A stretch of 5,761 nt of DNA from a bacterium. Its GTDB lineage: Bacteria; UBA3054. Location: assembly GCA_017538635.1 (NCBI GenBank), contig JAFYIM010000260.1, positions 1-5,761 on the forward strand. Direction: 5' to 3'. The translations under genes and the position numbers were made by a program. Shown here piece by piece: positions 1-5,761 of the stretch (position 1 is the stretch's first letter; each line of letters opens with the position of its first letter). The notes beneath the pieces are model-generated. The model did not search any database and was not told where the DNA came from. It worked only from the letters and a program-made list of their open reading frames with translations.

Positions 1-24
1 CGAACACCGCAGGGTAAAACTCAT
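1..24 (-). CDS. Possible start of a further gene (partial, speculative)
   Basis: An ATG at 24-22 on the minus strand opens eight codons (MSFTLRCS) to the left edge without a stop. Only a weak GGA lies 8 nt upstream. It is downstream of the candidate promoter at 98-127, which would suit a new transcript, but eight codons open by chance is common and I do not recognise the peptide. The same bases could simply be part of an intergenic repeat. Confidence 0.15.
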
Positions 25-50
25 TTCAAATTTCCAATTTCAATTTCATT
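21..50. repeat. Degenerate GAAATT repeats in intergenic DNA
   Basis: On the minus strand the stretch reads as about four imperfect copies of GAAATT or GGAAATTT in a row (GAAATT, GAAATT, GGAAATTT, GAAATG). It is AT-rich, unlike the GC-richer genes next to it. From memory, similar intergenic strips occur in several uncultivated bacterial lineages; whether this copy is dispersed in the genome cannot be seen from one window. Confidence 0.5.
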
Positions 51-52
51 CC

Positions 53-64
53 GGCCCGAAGGCC
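53..64 (-). terminator. Short GC stem-loop with UUCG loop after hisN
   Basis: Read on the minus strand, GGCC TTCG GGCC forms a 4-bp all-GC stem closed by the very stable C(UUCG)G tetraloop, about 45 nt after the hisN stop. No T-run follows it on this strand, so it is not a canonical intrinsic terminator. It may be a 3'-end stabiliser or a weak terminator. If the promoter at 98-127 is real, it would instead sit in the leader of the next transcript. Confidence 0.35.
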
Positions 65-97
65 ATATATATTCAAACTCTTTACGAGACTGCAAAC

Positions 98-127
98 ATT
101 ATAGCAAATTCAATTCAATATAGCCAA
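98..127 (-). promoter_or_regulatory. Candidate extended -10 promoter firing left
   Basis: On the minus strand, TGCTATAAT (106-98) contains a perfect -10 hexamer with the TGn extension. TTGGCT (127-122) lies 18 bp upstream and matches four of six bases of the -35 consensus TTGACA. The -35 part is inside the last codons of hisN and the -10 lies just past its stop. Transcription would start near position 91 and run off the left edge, so it would serve a gene mostly outside the window. AT-rich intergenic DNA can produce such matches by chance; this one has unusually good -10 and TGn elements. Confidence 0.45.
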
Positions 128-871
128 CGCCAGCTTGTGCAAGGTCGGCGGCGCGGCCAGGCAGGAATCGGCTCCCACCGGATCCTGGCCTTCCCAGCCC
201 GTTATGACGCCGCCCGCTCCCCTTATGACAGGGATAAGGGGCAGGATGTCCCAGGGGTTCATTTCCGCGTCGGACATGACCGCCGTCAGGCCGCCGGCAA
301 TCAGCGCGTAGCCGTAGCAGTCGCCCCACATCCTGAAGATCTTGCCTTCTTCAATGAGAGCGTCGAATTTAGGCCGGCTTTTCAAGCGGGCTATATCGCA
401 TATGTCCGTAGTGAGGATAACGGCCTCCTTGAGGCTCTGGGCGTCCTTAACGTGCACCGGATTCCCGTTCAGCTCCGTTACCGTATTGTCGCCCAGATAA
501 ATTTCGTCGCGCATCGGGAGCCCGATGGCGCCGAGGATCGGTTTGCCGTTCTTTAAGAGCGCAATGAGCGTGCCGAAAAGCGGAGAGCCCGAGATGAAGG
601 ACTTCGTGCCGTCGATGGGGTCAAGAACCCAGGTGTACTCCGCCTTCTCGCTCGCCCCGAACTCCTCGCCCAGAATGGCGTGGCTGGGAAAATTCTTGGC
701 GATCATTTCCCTCAGCATCATCTCAGCCTTGCGGTCTATTTCCGTCACCGGGCTCTTGTCCTTCTTCTCCTCGACGTGGTAGGCGCGGGAGTTGAAGGAA
801 TCTTTGATGAAGGGCATCGCGACCTTCAGCATGGCTTTGACAAAATCTTTGTATTGGTCGATTTCCGTCAT
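110..871 (-). CDS. hisN: Inositol monophosphatase family protein, probable histidinol-phosphatase
   Basis: This 253-residue enzyme is a magnesium-dependent phosphatase of the inositol monophosphatase fold. The lithium-sensitive phosphatase residues are visible: the DKSPVTEID motif at 38-46, Glu69 in GEEFG, the metal-binding DPIDGT at 84-89, and Asp208 in NPWDIL. The segments WVLDPIDGTKSFISG, GDCYGYALIAGG (183-194) and PWDILPLIPVIRGAGG (206-221) resemble the HisN-type histidinol-phosphate phosphatase subfamily, which catalyses the penultimate step of histidine synthesis, more than classical SuhB. No other his gene is in the window, so the substrate is uncertain; inositol or sugar phosphates are possible. 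The ATG overlaps the pepA stop by 4 nt and is preceded by GAGGTGAT, a good match to the 16S tail. Length is normal for the family and the protein looks intact. Confidence 0.8.
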   Translation of the reverse strand: MTEIDQYKDFVKAMLKVAMPFIKDSFNSRAYHVEEKKDKSPVTEIDRKAEMMLREMIAKNFPSHAILGEEFGASEKAEYTWVLDPIDGTKSFISGSPLFGTLIALLKNGKPILGAIGLPMRDEIYLGDNTVTELNGNPVHVKDAQSLKEAVILTTDICDIARLKSRPKFDALIEEGKIFRMWGDCYGYALIAGGLTAVMSDAEMNPWDILPLIPVIRGAGGVITGWEGQDPVGADSCLAAPPTLHKLALAILN

Positions 872-2322
872 AGTATCACCTCAAGGAGTTCAATGAAGAG
901 CCTGACGCCGTAGCCCGTCGCGCCCATGGGATTGTAGCCCTCAGTGGAGGGACGCATGCCCATTCCCGCGATGTCCACGTGCGCCCAGGGAACGTTAGGC
1001 GCGAATTTTTTCAGAAAGAGCGCGGCGGTACTTGATCCGGCCGGGCGGCCGCCGCCGTTCTTGATATCAGCAACGTAGCTCTTAAGGAGTTTCTCATAGC
1101 CTTTGTACATCGGCATCTGCCAGAGGCGTTCGCCCGTCTTTTCGCCGGCCGCCTTCAGAGCGATGGAAAGCTTTTCGTCCTCACAGAAAAGGCCCGCCGC
1201 CTCATACCCTAAGCAGGTGATGATGGCGCCCGTTAATGTCGCGATATCAACAACGGCTTTCGGCTTGAATTCTCCCGCTCTCAGGAGGCCGTCCGCCAAA
1301 ATGAGCCTGCCTTCCGCGTCCGTACTGATGATCTCGACTTTGACGCCGTTTTTATATTCGATGACGTCGCCCGGCAAAAGCGCGTTGGGGCCCGGCATAT
1401 TGTTGGTCGCGGGGACTAAGCCCACAACGTTCTGCTTCACTTTGAGAGCGGCCGCCGCGTAGAGCGTGCCGATAACGCTTGCGCCACCGTGCTTGTCCAT
1501 GCGCATCGCTTCCATACCGCTGCTTCCCTTGATGGAGATGCCGCCGGTGTCGAAGGTCAGGCCCTTGCCGACGAAGACCACGGGCGCTTCCTTCTTGTTT
1601 TTGGCGCCCTGCCAGACAAGTTCTATGAAGCGCGCCGGCTGCGTGGAGCCTCTGTTGACGGCCAGAAGCCCGGCCATATTCTTCTTCTTGATGTCCGCCA
1701 TCTCGAGGACGCTGACTTTCAGCCCGAAGTGCTTAAGACTCTTGGCGACCTGGGAGAGACGCTCGGCGTTGATGGTGGAGTGCGGCGCGTTCGCCAGTTC
1801 CCTGGCCAGTATCACGCCTTCGCAGATGGTCTGCGTTCTCTTTAAGAGAGGCTTCACTTCCTTGGGATCTTCCGCCGTGATGAAGCAGATCTCTTCGAAG
1901 GGCGTTCTCACGCGGGGCGTAAAGTCCGCCTTGTATTCGTAGCCGCGCAGCAAAAAGCCTTCCAAGGCGGCCGCCGTCGCTTCCTTTTCTATGATCTCGT
2001 CGCTCCTGAAAGGCAGGACTCTGAATTTCTTGACTTCCAGCTTCGCCAGCGCGTCGCCCGCGGAGACCGCGGCGCGCCTTATGTCTTCAAGCTCCAGTTC
2101 CGCAACGCTGCCCAGACCGCAAAGCAGGAAGCGTCCCACTTCGCCTTCCGTATAGACCGTTACCGTTTCGCCCGCTTCGGCCTTGAAATCCTCCCAGACC
2201 TTTTTGGTCAGGGGGAAAGTCTTTTTGGCTTCCGGCAAAAGTTCCTTGGTCAAAAACACGACCGCCGCTTCATTTGGCGCGCCGTCCTTGCTTTTCAAAC
2301 AGGTGATCTTCAATTCAGACAT
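868..2322 (-). CDS. pepA: Leucyl aminopeptidase, M17 family (cytosol aminopeptidase)
   Basis: This 484-residue protein is a two-metal M17 peptidase that removes N-terminal residues from peptides in the cytoplasm. The N-terminal macro-like domain covers about residues 1-160 and the catalytic domain about 165-484. The expected metal ligands are present with the same spacing as E. coli PepA: Lys253, Asp258, Asp276, Asp335 and Glu337. The catalytic Lys265 and Arg339 are also there. The signature usually written NTDAEGRL reads STDAEGRL (333-340), an Asn to Ser change. The C-terminal NGGGRPAGSSTAALFL and WAHVDIAG segments are typical of the family. Length is close to the E. coli enzyme (503). The ATG start has a good AAGGAG site 7 nt upstream, 20 nt after the stop of the prenyl synthase gene. 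Its TGA stop overlaps the start of hisN by 4 nt. Some M17 proteins also bind DNA; nothing here shows that. Confidence 0.95.
   Translation of the reverse strand: MSELKITCLKSKDGAPNEAAVVFLTKELLPEAKKTFPLTKKVWEDFKAEAGETVTVYTEGEVGRFLLCGLGSVAELELEDIRRAAVSAGDALAKLEVKKFRVLPFRSDEIIEKEATAAALEGFLLRGYEYKADFTPRVRTPFEEICFITAEDPKEVKPLLKRTQTICEGVILARELANAPHSTINAERLSQVAKSLKHFGLKVSVLEMADIKKKNMAGLLAVNRGSTQPARFIELVWQGAKNKKEAPVVFVGKGLTFDTGGISIKGSSGMEAMRMDKHGGASVIGTLYAAAALKVKQNVVGLVPATNNMPGPNALLPGDVIEYKNGVKVEIISTDAEGRLILADGLLRAGEFKPKAVVDIATLTGAIITCLGYEAAGLFCEDEKLSIALKAAGEKTGERLWQMPMYKGYEKLLKSYVADIKNGGGRPAGSSTAALFLKKFAPNVPWAHVDIAGMGMRPSTEGYNPMGATGYGVRLFIELLEVIL
875..882 (-). promoter_or_regulatory. Ribosome binding site of the hisN-like gene
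   Basis: GAGGTGAT on the minus strand lies just before the ATG at 871, with its GAGG core 7 nt away. It is embedded in the last codons of pepA and supports the start that overlaps the pepA stop. Confidence 0.65.
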
Positions 2323-2329
2323 AATTTAT

Positions 2330-2335
2330 CTCCTT
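2330..2335 (-). promoter_or_regulatory. Ribosome binding site of pepA
   Basis: AAGGAG on the minus strand sits 7 nt before the ATG of pepA, in the only non-overlapping junction of the operon (20 nt, AT-rich). It supports the chosen start and suggests pepA is translated independently of the gene before it. Confidence 0.75.
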
Positions 2336-2342
2336 AATTTTT

Positions 2343-3407
2343 TTATGCGGTCCTCTTGAGGCTGAGCTCGATAAGGGACAGCAGAATTTCTTTGCCTTTT
2401 TCGTCTTCTATCTTTTGCGCGGCGGCTCTAGCCTTGGCGGCCAAACTGAGGGATAGCTTATTCACTTCCTCCGTCACGCCTTTAGCTTTCATCATCTCTC
2501 TTACTTTTTCGATCTTTTTGGCAGTAACTTTTTCGCTTCCGAAGATCTTGGAGAGCTCTAGCTTTTCCTTAGCGCTTGCTTTCGTCATCAGCTTCTGCCA
2601 GAAAATGGTCTTCTTCCCTTCCCTGATGTCGCTGCCAATGGGTTTTCCTAAAGCTTTCTCGCTCCCAAAAAGACCCAGTTCGTCGTCCTTCACCTGAAAG
2701 AGCGTTCCCAGAGCAAGCGCGTATTTTTCAAGGCAGGCTATAAGGTTAGGCTTCCCGCCCGCAAGCATGGCGCCCGTGACGAGAGGCACGGTCATAGTGT
2801 AGCCCGCCGTCTTCCCGACGTAGAGCGCTATTATCCGCTTCTCCTCGGGAAGGCCTTTTTCCAAAGCAAGGTAGGTGTCCTCCATTTCCGCGGCGCCCAC
2901 ATGGGCGAATTCTCTTCCCCAGTAGGAGGCCGCCAGAACTTTTCTTTCCGAAGAGCACTTCGTTTCCATCAAAAGCGCGTACGTCAGCATCAGCGCGATG
3001 TCGCCCAGACAAATGGCGAGCGATTCTCCCGTCTTTTCCGTCTCCCTGAATTTTTTCGCTTTCAAAAAACTCGCGAAGGCCGCGTGGGCGGAAGGTTTCC
3101 CTCTTCTCATAAGGTCTTGGTCTATGATGTCGTCGTGCATCAAGATCCCGGACTGGAAAAACTCTATAGCCGCGGCCGCCGGAAGGTAATCATCGATATT
3201 GCCTCCGGCAAGGGAAGCGCCAATTAAAAGCAGATTCCCTCTCAGGCACTTTCCGCCGTCCGTGAAAGAAACTAGCTTTTCAGGCAGCTTATCCTCCCAG
3301 GGAAGGGAAAGAAGCTTTTTCGTCTCCTTCCTCAGAAGATAGCTTTTCAAGGTCTTCAATATCTTCGCTTTCCTTTTTGAAAAAAGCGTTTTCAGATCAT
3401 TTTCCAT
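2343..3407 (-). CDS. Trans-isoprenyl (polyprenyl) diphosphate synthase
   Basis: This 354-residue protein belongs to the all-alpha polyprenyl synthetase family, which condenses isopentenyl diphosphate onto allylic diphosphates in the cytoplasm. The first aspartate-rich motif is DDIID at 92-96, followed by the diphosphate-binding RRGKPSAH at 101-108. The second is DDELG at 241-245, with GKPIGSDIREGKKT at 254-267. DDELG instead of DDxxD is also known in other bacterial prenyl synthases. The residue five before the first motif is Gly87 rather than a bulky aromatic, so by family rules the product is probably longer than C15 (geranylgeranyl or longer); this is inferred. The usual N-terminal GGKRLRP reads GGKCLRG (51-57), keeping Lys53 and Arg56. 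The ATG start lies 11 nt inside mrdA with no clear Shine-Dalgarno, suggesting coupling. The stop is TAA. Whether it makes a wall lipid carrier precursor, a quinone side chain or another isoprenoid cannot be read here. Confidence 0.9.
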   Translation of the reverse strand: MENDLKTLFSKRKAKILKTLKSYLLRKETKKLLSLPWEDKLPEKLVSFTDGGKCLRGNLLLIGASLAGGNIDDYLPAAAAIEFFQSGILMHDDIIDQDLMRRGKPSAHAAFASFLKAKKFRETEKTGESLAICLGDIALMLTYALLMETKCSSERKVLAASYWGREFAHVGAAEMEDTYLALEKGLPEEKRIIALYVGKTAGYTMTVPLVTGAMLAGGKPNLIACLEKYALALGTLFQVKDDELGLFGSEKALGKPIGSDIREGKKTIFWQKLMTKASAKEKLELSKIFGSEKVTAKKIEKVREMMKAKGVTEEVNKLSLSLAAKARAAAQKIEDEKGKEILLSLIELSLKRTA

Positions 3408-5196
3408 TTTTAGCGCTTTGGTTTTTTCTTATCTTGACGTAAGTCTTGTAAATTTCTCCGGCGATCGGCGCGGCGTCCGTACCGCCGCTTGTCGCGTTCT
3501 CAACGACGATGGCCATGGCCACTTCCGGCTCCTCGAAGGGCGCGTAGGAGGCGAACCAAGCGAAGGTCTTTTTGCCCAGCATGGCGGAGCCCGTCTTGCC
3601 GCAGGCCGTGATGCCCGGCACTTTCGCTCTTCTGCCGGAGCCGTTCGGCTTGTTGACGACCGCGTACATGCCTTCTCTTACCGCCTTCAGGGCTTCGGGC
3701 TTGAATTCCGAGTGTCGGGTTTCCGGGCGCTCGCCGTTATAGACCGTTTCGATGCCGCCCTGACGGAGGGATTTTATGAGCGTCAAAGGCATGACCGTGC
3801 CGCCCGTCGCAAGAGCCGCCGCCATTCTGGCGATCTGCACCGGCGTCACGAGAATGAAGCCGTGGCCTATGGAAAGGTTCACGGTGTCGCCGGGGTACCA
3901 GGATTCGCCCTGGATGTTCTTTTTCCAGACGGGAGTCGGCACCTGGCCGTAGGATTCCGCCGGCAGCTCCACGCCCGTGCGGTCGCCCAGGCCCAGCGCT
4001 CTTGCGTATTTCGCGAGATTGTCCGCGCCGATCGCGTTGGCGTAATGGCAGAAGAAGGTGTTGCAGGAGACTCTCAGAGCGTCCTCAAGCGTTATGTCGC
4101 CGTAAACGGCCTTATGGTAATTCCTGATCGTGTGGTTGCCGACCTGCACGGAACCGGTGTCGTGATAGACCGTTTTGGCAGTGAAGACGCCCGTTTCCAG
4201 CCCAGCCAAAGAAGTGACGAGCTTGAAGACCGAACCCAGAGGATAGAGCCCCTGCGTCGCGCGGTTCAGAAGCGGATGGTCGGGATTGTCTCTTAAAAGG
4301 GCGTAATTAGTCTGGCTTATTCCCCCGATGAAAAGATTGGGGTCGTAACTGGGGGAACTGACCATCGCTAAGATCTCGCCCGTCTTGACGTCTATAACAA
4401 CCGCCGCTCCCACCTTGCCCTTCATGGCGTCGGTCGCGGCCTGCTGCAGTCTTACGTCCAGCGTCGTCACGATGTCTTTGCCGGGAATGGCATCCTCCTG
4501 GAGAAGAATGCCGGTGTAGCGCCCGACGCGGTCAACTTCCACCATGCGTCTCCCGTTGCGGCCGTGCAGAATGTCGTCGCAATAATACTCCATGCCTTCG
4601 CGACCCACGATGTCGTTGATGTGGAAGGGGTCTAAGGATTCTTTCAGGCGCTTGTCGTTGGACCTTATGAGGCCGGTGTAGCCCGTCACGTGCCCGAAGA
4701 CCGAGCCGTAGGGATAGCGCCTGGCCGCTTCGTAGTCAAGGATAAGGCCCGGTATCTCGTCGCTCCTTTCCGCCACGCGCGTGAAGCTAGATTCCGAAAC
4801 GTTCCTGGCCAAGACGGCCGTGCCGTCCGGCAGGCGCTTTTTGGGCCGCAAGTTCTCGCTGAGCTCATTTGGCAGGCAGCGCAACAGGTAAGCGAGACGC
4901 GTCACCGCGTTGCTCTGCGCGCGCTTAGAGTAAACGCTTGCTTCGTAGGCTACGTTGCGCTCCGGGCTGTTGTAGGCGATAATTTTGCCGTTGCGGTCAA
5001 GTATCTCGCCTCTGGCGGCGTCCACCCAGACTTTCCTGGTGCTTTGATTCGTCACGCGCTTGCGGTAGTTTTCGCCTTTAACTAGCTGCATGTAAGCAAG
5101 GCGCAAGGCAAGGAGAATGAAGACCGCCAAGATTATGCGGGCCAATATCTCCAGCCTGAAAAGAGAGAGCAGCTTGCTTTTCGGCAGTTTTACCAC
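3397..5196 (-). CDS. mrdA: Penicillin-binding protein 2, peptidoglycan D,D-transpeptidase of the elongasome
   Basis: This 599-residue class B PBP cross-links peptidoglycan during lateral wall growth, anchored in the membrane with its catalytic domain outside. One N-terminal membrane helix spans about residues 16-38. The PBP dimerisation/pedestal region follows, with the RGEILDRNG motif at 62-70, RYPYGSVFGHVTGYTG near 160-175 and GREGMEYY near 198-205. The transpeptidase domain carries SxxK at 322-325 (SVFK, nucleophile Ser322), SxN at 377-379 (SCN) and KTG at 534-536. Length is close to E. coli PBP2 (633). Small departures from common forms are YPLGSVFK for YPPGSTFK and KTGSAM where KTGTAQ is frequent. 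The GTG start is supported by a strong GGAGGG site 6 nt upstream. The gene overlaps mreD by 7 nt and the next gene by 11 nt. The context argues for PBP2 rather than the division PBP3 or a sporulation homologue. Confidence 0.95.
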   Translation of the reverse strand: MVKLPKSKLLSLFRLEILARIILAVFILLALRLAYMQLVKGENYRKRVTNQSTRKVWVDAARGEILDRNGKIIAYNSPERNVAYEASVYSKRAQSNAVTRLAYLLRCLPNELSENLRPKKRLPDGTAVLARNVSESSFTRVAERSDEIPGLILDYEAARRYPYGSVFGHVTGYTGLIRSNDKRLKESLDPFHINDIVGREGMEYYCDDILHGRNGRRMVEVDRVGRYTGILLQEDAIPGKDIVTTLDVRLQQAATDAMKGKVGAAVVIDVKTGEILAMVSSPSYDPNLFIGGISQTNYALLRDNPDHPLLNRATQGLYPLGSVFKLVTSLAGLETGVFTAKTVYHDTGSVQVGNHTIRNYHKAVYGDITLEDALRVSCNTFFCHYANAIGADNLAKYARALGLGDRTGVELPAESYGQVPTPVWKKNIQGESWYPGDTVNLSIGHGFILVTPVQIARMAAALATGGTVMPLTLIKSLRQGGIETVYNGERPETRHSEFKPEALKAVREGMYAVVNKPNGSGRRAKVPGITACGKTGSAMLGKKTFAWFASYAPFEEPEVAMAIVVENATSGGTDAAPIAGEIYKTYVKIRKNQSAKNGK

Positions 5197-5663
5197 GCGT
5201 TGCCCTCCAACTCAGCCTTTATGCTCGCGATGCGGAAAACGATGACCGTGAAAAGGCCGGCGCTCACAAAAGAACTTAAGAGCGGCGGGAAGCACAAAGG
5301 CATGGACAAAAGGTCCGTAGTCACCGAGGCGAAGATCAGCCCGCAGATCTGCCACATAAAGGAGAAGCTGACACCCGCCACGAAGACCATGCCGGGCTTT
5401 CTGCGCCAGTTCTCGAAGAAGGAAACTCTCCAGAGCCACTGCGCCATGATGAGTCCGGTAAGGATGACAAGAAGCGGCTGCGGATAGATGGCGGAGACCA
5501 AAAGCCCGGTCAGAATGGTCCAGAGGATCATTTCCCTCATTGGTTTCGAGATAGACCAAAGAAGCAATAAGGGCGTCAGGAAATCAAAGAAGATCCCGCC
5601 GAAGAGCTTCGCGGAACTAATCTGCAAAAACAGGACAAGAATTATGAGAAGCAGGTCTCTCAT
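5190..5663 (-). CDS. mreD: Rod shape-determining membrane protein MreD
   Basis: This 157-residue protein is very hydrophobic. I can place about five to six membrane segments at roughly residues 3-17, 21-38, 43-60, 62-78, 90-113 and 125-146, with basic residues in the loops (KPMRE near 40-44, ENWRRKP near 84-90) and a short charged C-terminus. Size and topology fit MreD, an inner-membrane component of the elongasome that works with MreC. MreD is poorly conserved in sequence, so the assignment rests mainly on topology and on its place between mreC and mrdA. The ATG start overlaps the mreC stop; only a weak purine stretch (GAAGAAAA) precedes it, so translation is probably coupled to mreC. The gene ends in TAA and overlaps the GTG start of mrdA by 7 nt. 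Confidence 0.8.
   Translation of the reverse strand: MRDLLLIILVLFLQISSAKLFGGIFFDFLTPLLLLWSISKPMREMILWTILTGLLVSAIYPQPLLVILTGLIMAQWLWRVSFFENWRRKPGMVFVAGVSFSFMWQICGLIFASVTTDLLSMPLCFPPLLSSFVSAGLFTVIVFRIASIKAELEGNAW
5203..5208 (-). promoter_or_regulatory. Ribosome binding site of mrdA
   Basis: GGAGGG on the minus strand ends 6 nt before the GTG at 5196. It lies inside the last codons of mreD and decides the GTG start; the next in-frame codon is GTA, so the start reads GTG GTA AAA. Confidence 0.75.
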
Positions 5664-5761
5664 TTTTCTTCGGGCGGCTCCGGGTCTAGGGAAAGGTTAG
5701 GCGGCGCGTGCTTGATGACCGTCACGGTCTCCATGGAGCGCATGTCGGCGGCCAGCTGCAC
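5660..5761 (-). CDS. mreC: Rod shape-determining protein MreC, C-terminal end (partial)
   Basis: Only the last 33 codons and a TGA stop are present; the gene enters from the right edge. The readable protein starts VQLAADMRSMETVTVI and ends in a proline- and acid-rich tail (DPEPPEEK). The pattern of a hydrophobic residue, 'AADM..ME.V.VI' and then a short disordered tail resembles the end of the last beta-barrel domain of MreC, the periplasmic scaffold that links MreB, MreD and PBP2. The identification leans on the order mreC-mreD-mrdA, which is highly conserved in rod-shaped bacteria, as much as on the short sequence. The TGA stop overlaps the mreD ATG by 4 nt (ATGA), which suggests translational coupling. 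The fragment is too short to judge the rest of the protein. Confidence 0.7.
   Translation of the reverse strand: MQLAADMRSMETVTVIKHAPPNLSLDPEPPEEK

Noticed and set aside
137..556. Plus-strand open frame of 139 codons opposite hisN
   Set aside because: It is a shadow of the HisN-type phosphatase, with no motif and no credible ribosome binding site.
1466..1942. Plus-strand open frames opposite pepA, including one of 158 codons
   Set aside because: They are antisense to conserved catalytic motifs of the M17 enzyme and show no family features; open frames arise here from codon bias.
1448..3179. Three GCGGCCGC octamers (1448-1455, 1967-1974, 3172-3179), many for such a short window
   Set aside because: All fall in codons for alanine runs (AAAA or AAA) in pepA and the prenyl synthase, so protein composition and GC bias explain them.
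3418..4296. A 292-codon open frame on the plus strand opposite mrdA
   Set aside because: It lies fully antisense to the clear transpeptidase domain of PBP2, has low-complexity Arg/Ala/Gly-rich composition typical of antisense frames in GC-rich genes, and shows no recognisable domain.
5212..5559. Second minus-strand frame of 115 codons inside mreD
   Set aside because: It is an out-of-frame shadow rich in His/Arg, whereas the mreD frame gives a clean multi-span membrane protein with coupled start and stop.

Overview
The window is a compact, one-directional stretch of bacterial chromosome. Every credible gene lies on the minus strand, so the reading order runs from the right edge to the left. 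The genes are: the tail of mreC (cut by the right edge), mreD, a class B penicillin-binding protein 2 (mrdA), a trans-type polyprenyl diphosphate synthase, an M17 leucyl aminopeptidase (pepA), and a histidinol-phosphatase-type member of the inositol monophosphatase family (hisN-like). Junctions are tight: overlaps of 4 nt (mreC/mreD), 7 nt (mreD/mrdA), 11 nt (mrdA/prenyl synthase) and 4 nt (pepA/hisN), and a 20-nt gap before pepA. This looks like one operon.

The right two thirds serve rod-shape cell-wall synthesis. MreC and MreD are the membrane partners of the MreB elongasome, and PBP2 is its transpeptidase. The next gene, a long-chain-permissive prenyl synthase, could supply polyprenyl diphosphate for the lipid carrier that brings wall precursors across the membrane; that link is inferred from position and family only. 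RodA, the usual neighbour of mrdA, is not in the window. The last two genes, pepA and hisN, are soluble metabolic enzymes with no obvious tie to the wall, probably carried on the same transcript.

The left 109 bases are AT-rich and carry no secure gene. They hold a good extended -10 promoter candidate that overlaps the end of hisN and points left, a small C(UUCG)G hairpin, a run of degenerate GAAATT repeats, and possibly the first eight codons of a further gene. The AT-rich strip contrasts with the GC-richer coding DNA.

Organism: a rod-forming bacterium with the standard code (TGA is used as a stop at four genes). Lysine- and alanine-rich proteins, an unusual DDELG-type prenyl synthase and GAAATT-type intergenic repeats would suit an uncultivated lineage such as Elusimicrobiota, Omnitrophota or Patescibacteria, but the sequence does not settle this. 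I found no CRISPR array, tRNA, rRNA, insertion sequence or phage gene, and no clear novel multi-gene system. The points most worth a second look are the prenyl synthase placed after mrdA and the promoter, hairpin and repeat cluster at the left end.
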